A DNA stretch of 64,000 nt from Microbacterium limosum. Lineage in GTDB: Bacteria > Actinomycetota > Actinomycetes > Actinomycetales > Microbacteriaceae. Made by a program: the position numbers and the translations under genes. Below, piece after piece: positions 63,359 to 64,000 of the stretch (the stretch's first letter is position 1; each line of letters opens with the position of its first letter). The stretch covers positions 1,736,001 through 1,800,000 of the forward strand of contig NZ_CP137080.1 in assembly GCF_036324365.1 (NCBI RefSeq), read 5' to 3'. Under the pieces are notes generated by a model. It saw only the letters and a list, made by a program, of their open reading frames with translations, was not told where the DNA came from and ran no database searches.

Positions 63359-64000
63359 ATGTCCCCTGCGCGCAACGACGACCCGTATCCCGACGCCCCG
63401 ATCGACCCGACCGAGCTGGCGCACACGCCGGAGGTGGAGCCGGAGGGTCCCTCGACCGGCGCGAAGCTTGCCGCCGAGGGCTTCGGCACGTTCCTCCTCG
63501 TCTTCGGCCTGATCGGCACCGCACTCTTCGGCTCGCATCTCGCGAACGAGTCGGGCGCGTTCGTCCCGGGGATCGTCTACGTTGCGGCATCCGTCGCCGT
63601 CGGGCTCGCCGTCGTCATGGGCGCCTACGCGTTCGGGCCCATCTCGGGCGGCCACTTCAACCCGGCGGTCACGCTCGGCCTGGCCGCCGCGGGCCGCTTC
63701 CCGTGGCGGGAGACCGGACCCTACATCGCGGCGCAGGCGGTCGGCGGCTCGGCCGCCACGACCGCCATCGTGCTCGTGGGCCTGTTCGGCCCGGAGGGGT
63801 GGCTCGCCGCCGCCCAGGACGGCGGCTTCGCGAGCAACGGCTGGGGCGTGCTCTCGCCCGGCGGCTTCGGCATGGCCGCGGCCATGGTGATCGAGGTCAT
63901 CCTGACCTTCCTCTTCCTCCTCGTCATCCTGGGCGTGACGCACTCGACGCGGGGCACGGCCTTCGCGGGAGTGGCGATCGGCCTCTCCCTCACCCTGATC
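63359..64000 (+). CDS. Aquaporin (MIP family), 3' end outside window
   Basis: The first 214 codons of a MIP-family channel. After about 35 hydrophilic residues come TM helices, with the first NPA box in GPISGGHFNPAVTLGLAAAGRFPW at about 98-121. The second NPA lies beyond the window. It resembles AqpZ-type water channels by the short loops, but glycerol facilitator cannot be excluded without the second half. ATG 63359 is preceded by AAGGAGAG. Confidence 0.88.
   Translation, partial: MSPARNDDPYPDAPIDPTELAHTPEVEPEGPSTGAKLAAEGFGTFLLVFGLIGTALFGSHLANESGAFVPGIVYVAASVAVGLAVVMGAYAFGPISGGHFNPAVTLGLAAAGRFPWRETGPYIAAQAVGGSAATTAIVLVGLFGPEGWLAAAQDGGFASNGWGVLSPGGFGMAAAMVIEVILTFLFLLVILGVTHSTRGTAFAGVAIGLSLTLI

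Overview
The window is 64 kb of very GC-rich DNA with actinobacterial gene content: WhiB, the MtrA-MtrB-LpqB system, a fused Kgd-type 2-oxoglutarate dehydrogenase, a mycothiol-type SigR/RsrA pair, PdtaS and GuaB1. Codon habits, short gaps, many ATGA/GTGA overlaps and the very frequent word GGATGC/GCATCC suggest Microbacterium or a close relative in Microbacteriaceae. That assignment is inferred from style and gene content, not from a search. No tRNA, rRNA or CRISPR was seen.

Layout. 1-4600: the end of a PspA-like gene, an arginase-fold protein without its metal ligands, a small HExxH protein, an iron-box-controlled siderophore-interacting protein, a phosphatase/AhpD pair and a hydrolase. 4641-9664: a complete five-gene peptide ABC importer. 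9671-12293: an acetyltransferase, uracil-DNA glycosylase, a phosphoribosyltransferase and an SDR. 12454-15084: metY and metX for direct sulfhydrylation to homocysteine. 15103-20074: an MFS exporter, a thiamine-binding protein, a GT87-like membrane protein, NnrD and an Old Yellow Enzyme. 20117-24108: two DUF21/CBS (CorC/CNNM-type) proteins behind a short acidic/proline-rich leader ORF, then guaB1. 24180-28006: kgd, also behind a short leader ORF. 28067-35781: an Eis-like acetyltransferase, rsrA-sigR divergent from aroA-rsgA, bcp, whiB1 and pdtaS. 35885-37151: an IS110-family insertion with a candidate bridge-RNA region. 37202-41977: a MinD/CpaE-like ATPase with a SAF protein, small DNA-binding and hypothetical genes flanked by two DnaA boxes, and an aminotransferase. 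42044-44909: secA with a leaderless upstream ORF. 45055-49840: an accessory block (Stealth transferase, metallophosphoesterase, decayed RNase H, PadR, coiled-coil protein) lying between secA and hpf, which are adjacent in M. tuberculosis. 49933-55532: hpf, comF, lpqB, mtrB and mtrA. 55765-61180: a GDPD-type membrane protein and a DUF4129-DUF4350-MoxR-DUF58 operon. 61239-63217: fur-katA. 63359-end: an aquaporin cut by the window.

How it is controlled. At least thirteen genes show a -10 hexamer of form TANNNT (or close to it) exactly 6 nt before the start codon, the layout of leaderless mRNAs. In three places (before the CorC gene, kgd and secA) such a promoter instead points at a short ORF that ends at or inside the next gene. 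The CorC case is the most interesting. The leader peptide begins MDDPP, its stop overlaps the CorC start codon, and the CorC ribosome binding site lies inside a hairpin that translation of the leader would open. A Mg2+-sensing translational switch for a Mg2+ exporter would fit, but this is inference. Other readable regulation includes a DtxR/IdeR iron box, a SigR autoregulatory promoter overlapping the start of aroA, and 3' hairpins repeatedly built on GGATGCC...GGCATCC.
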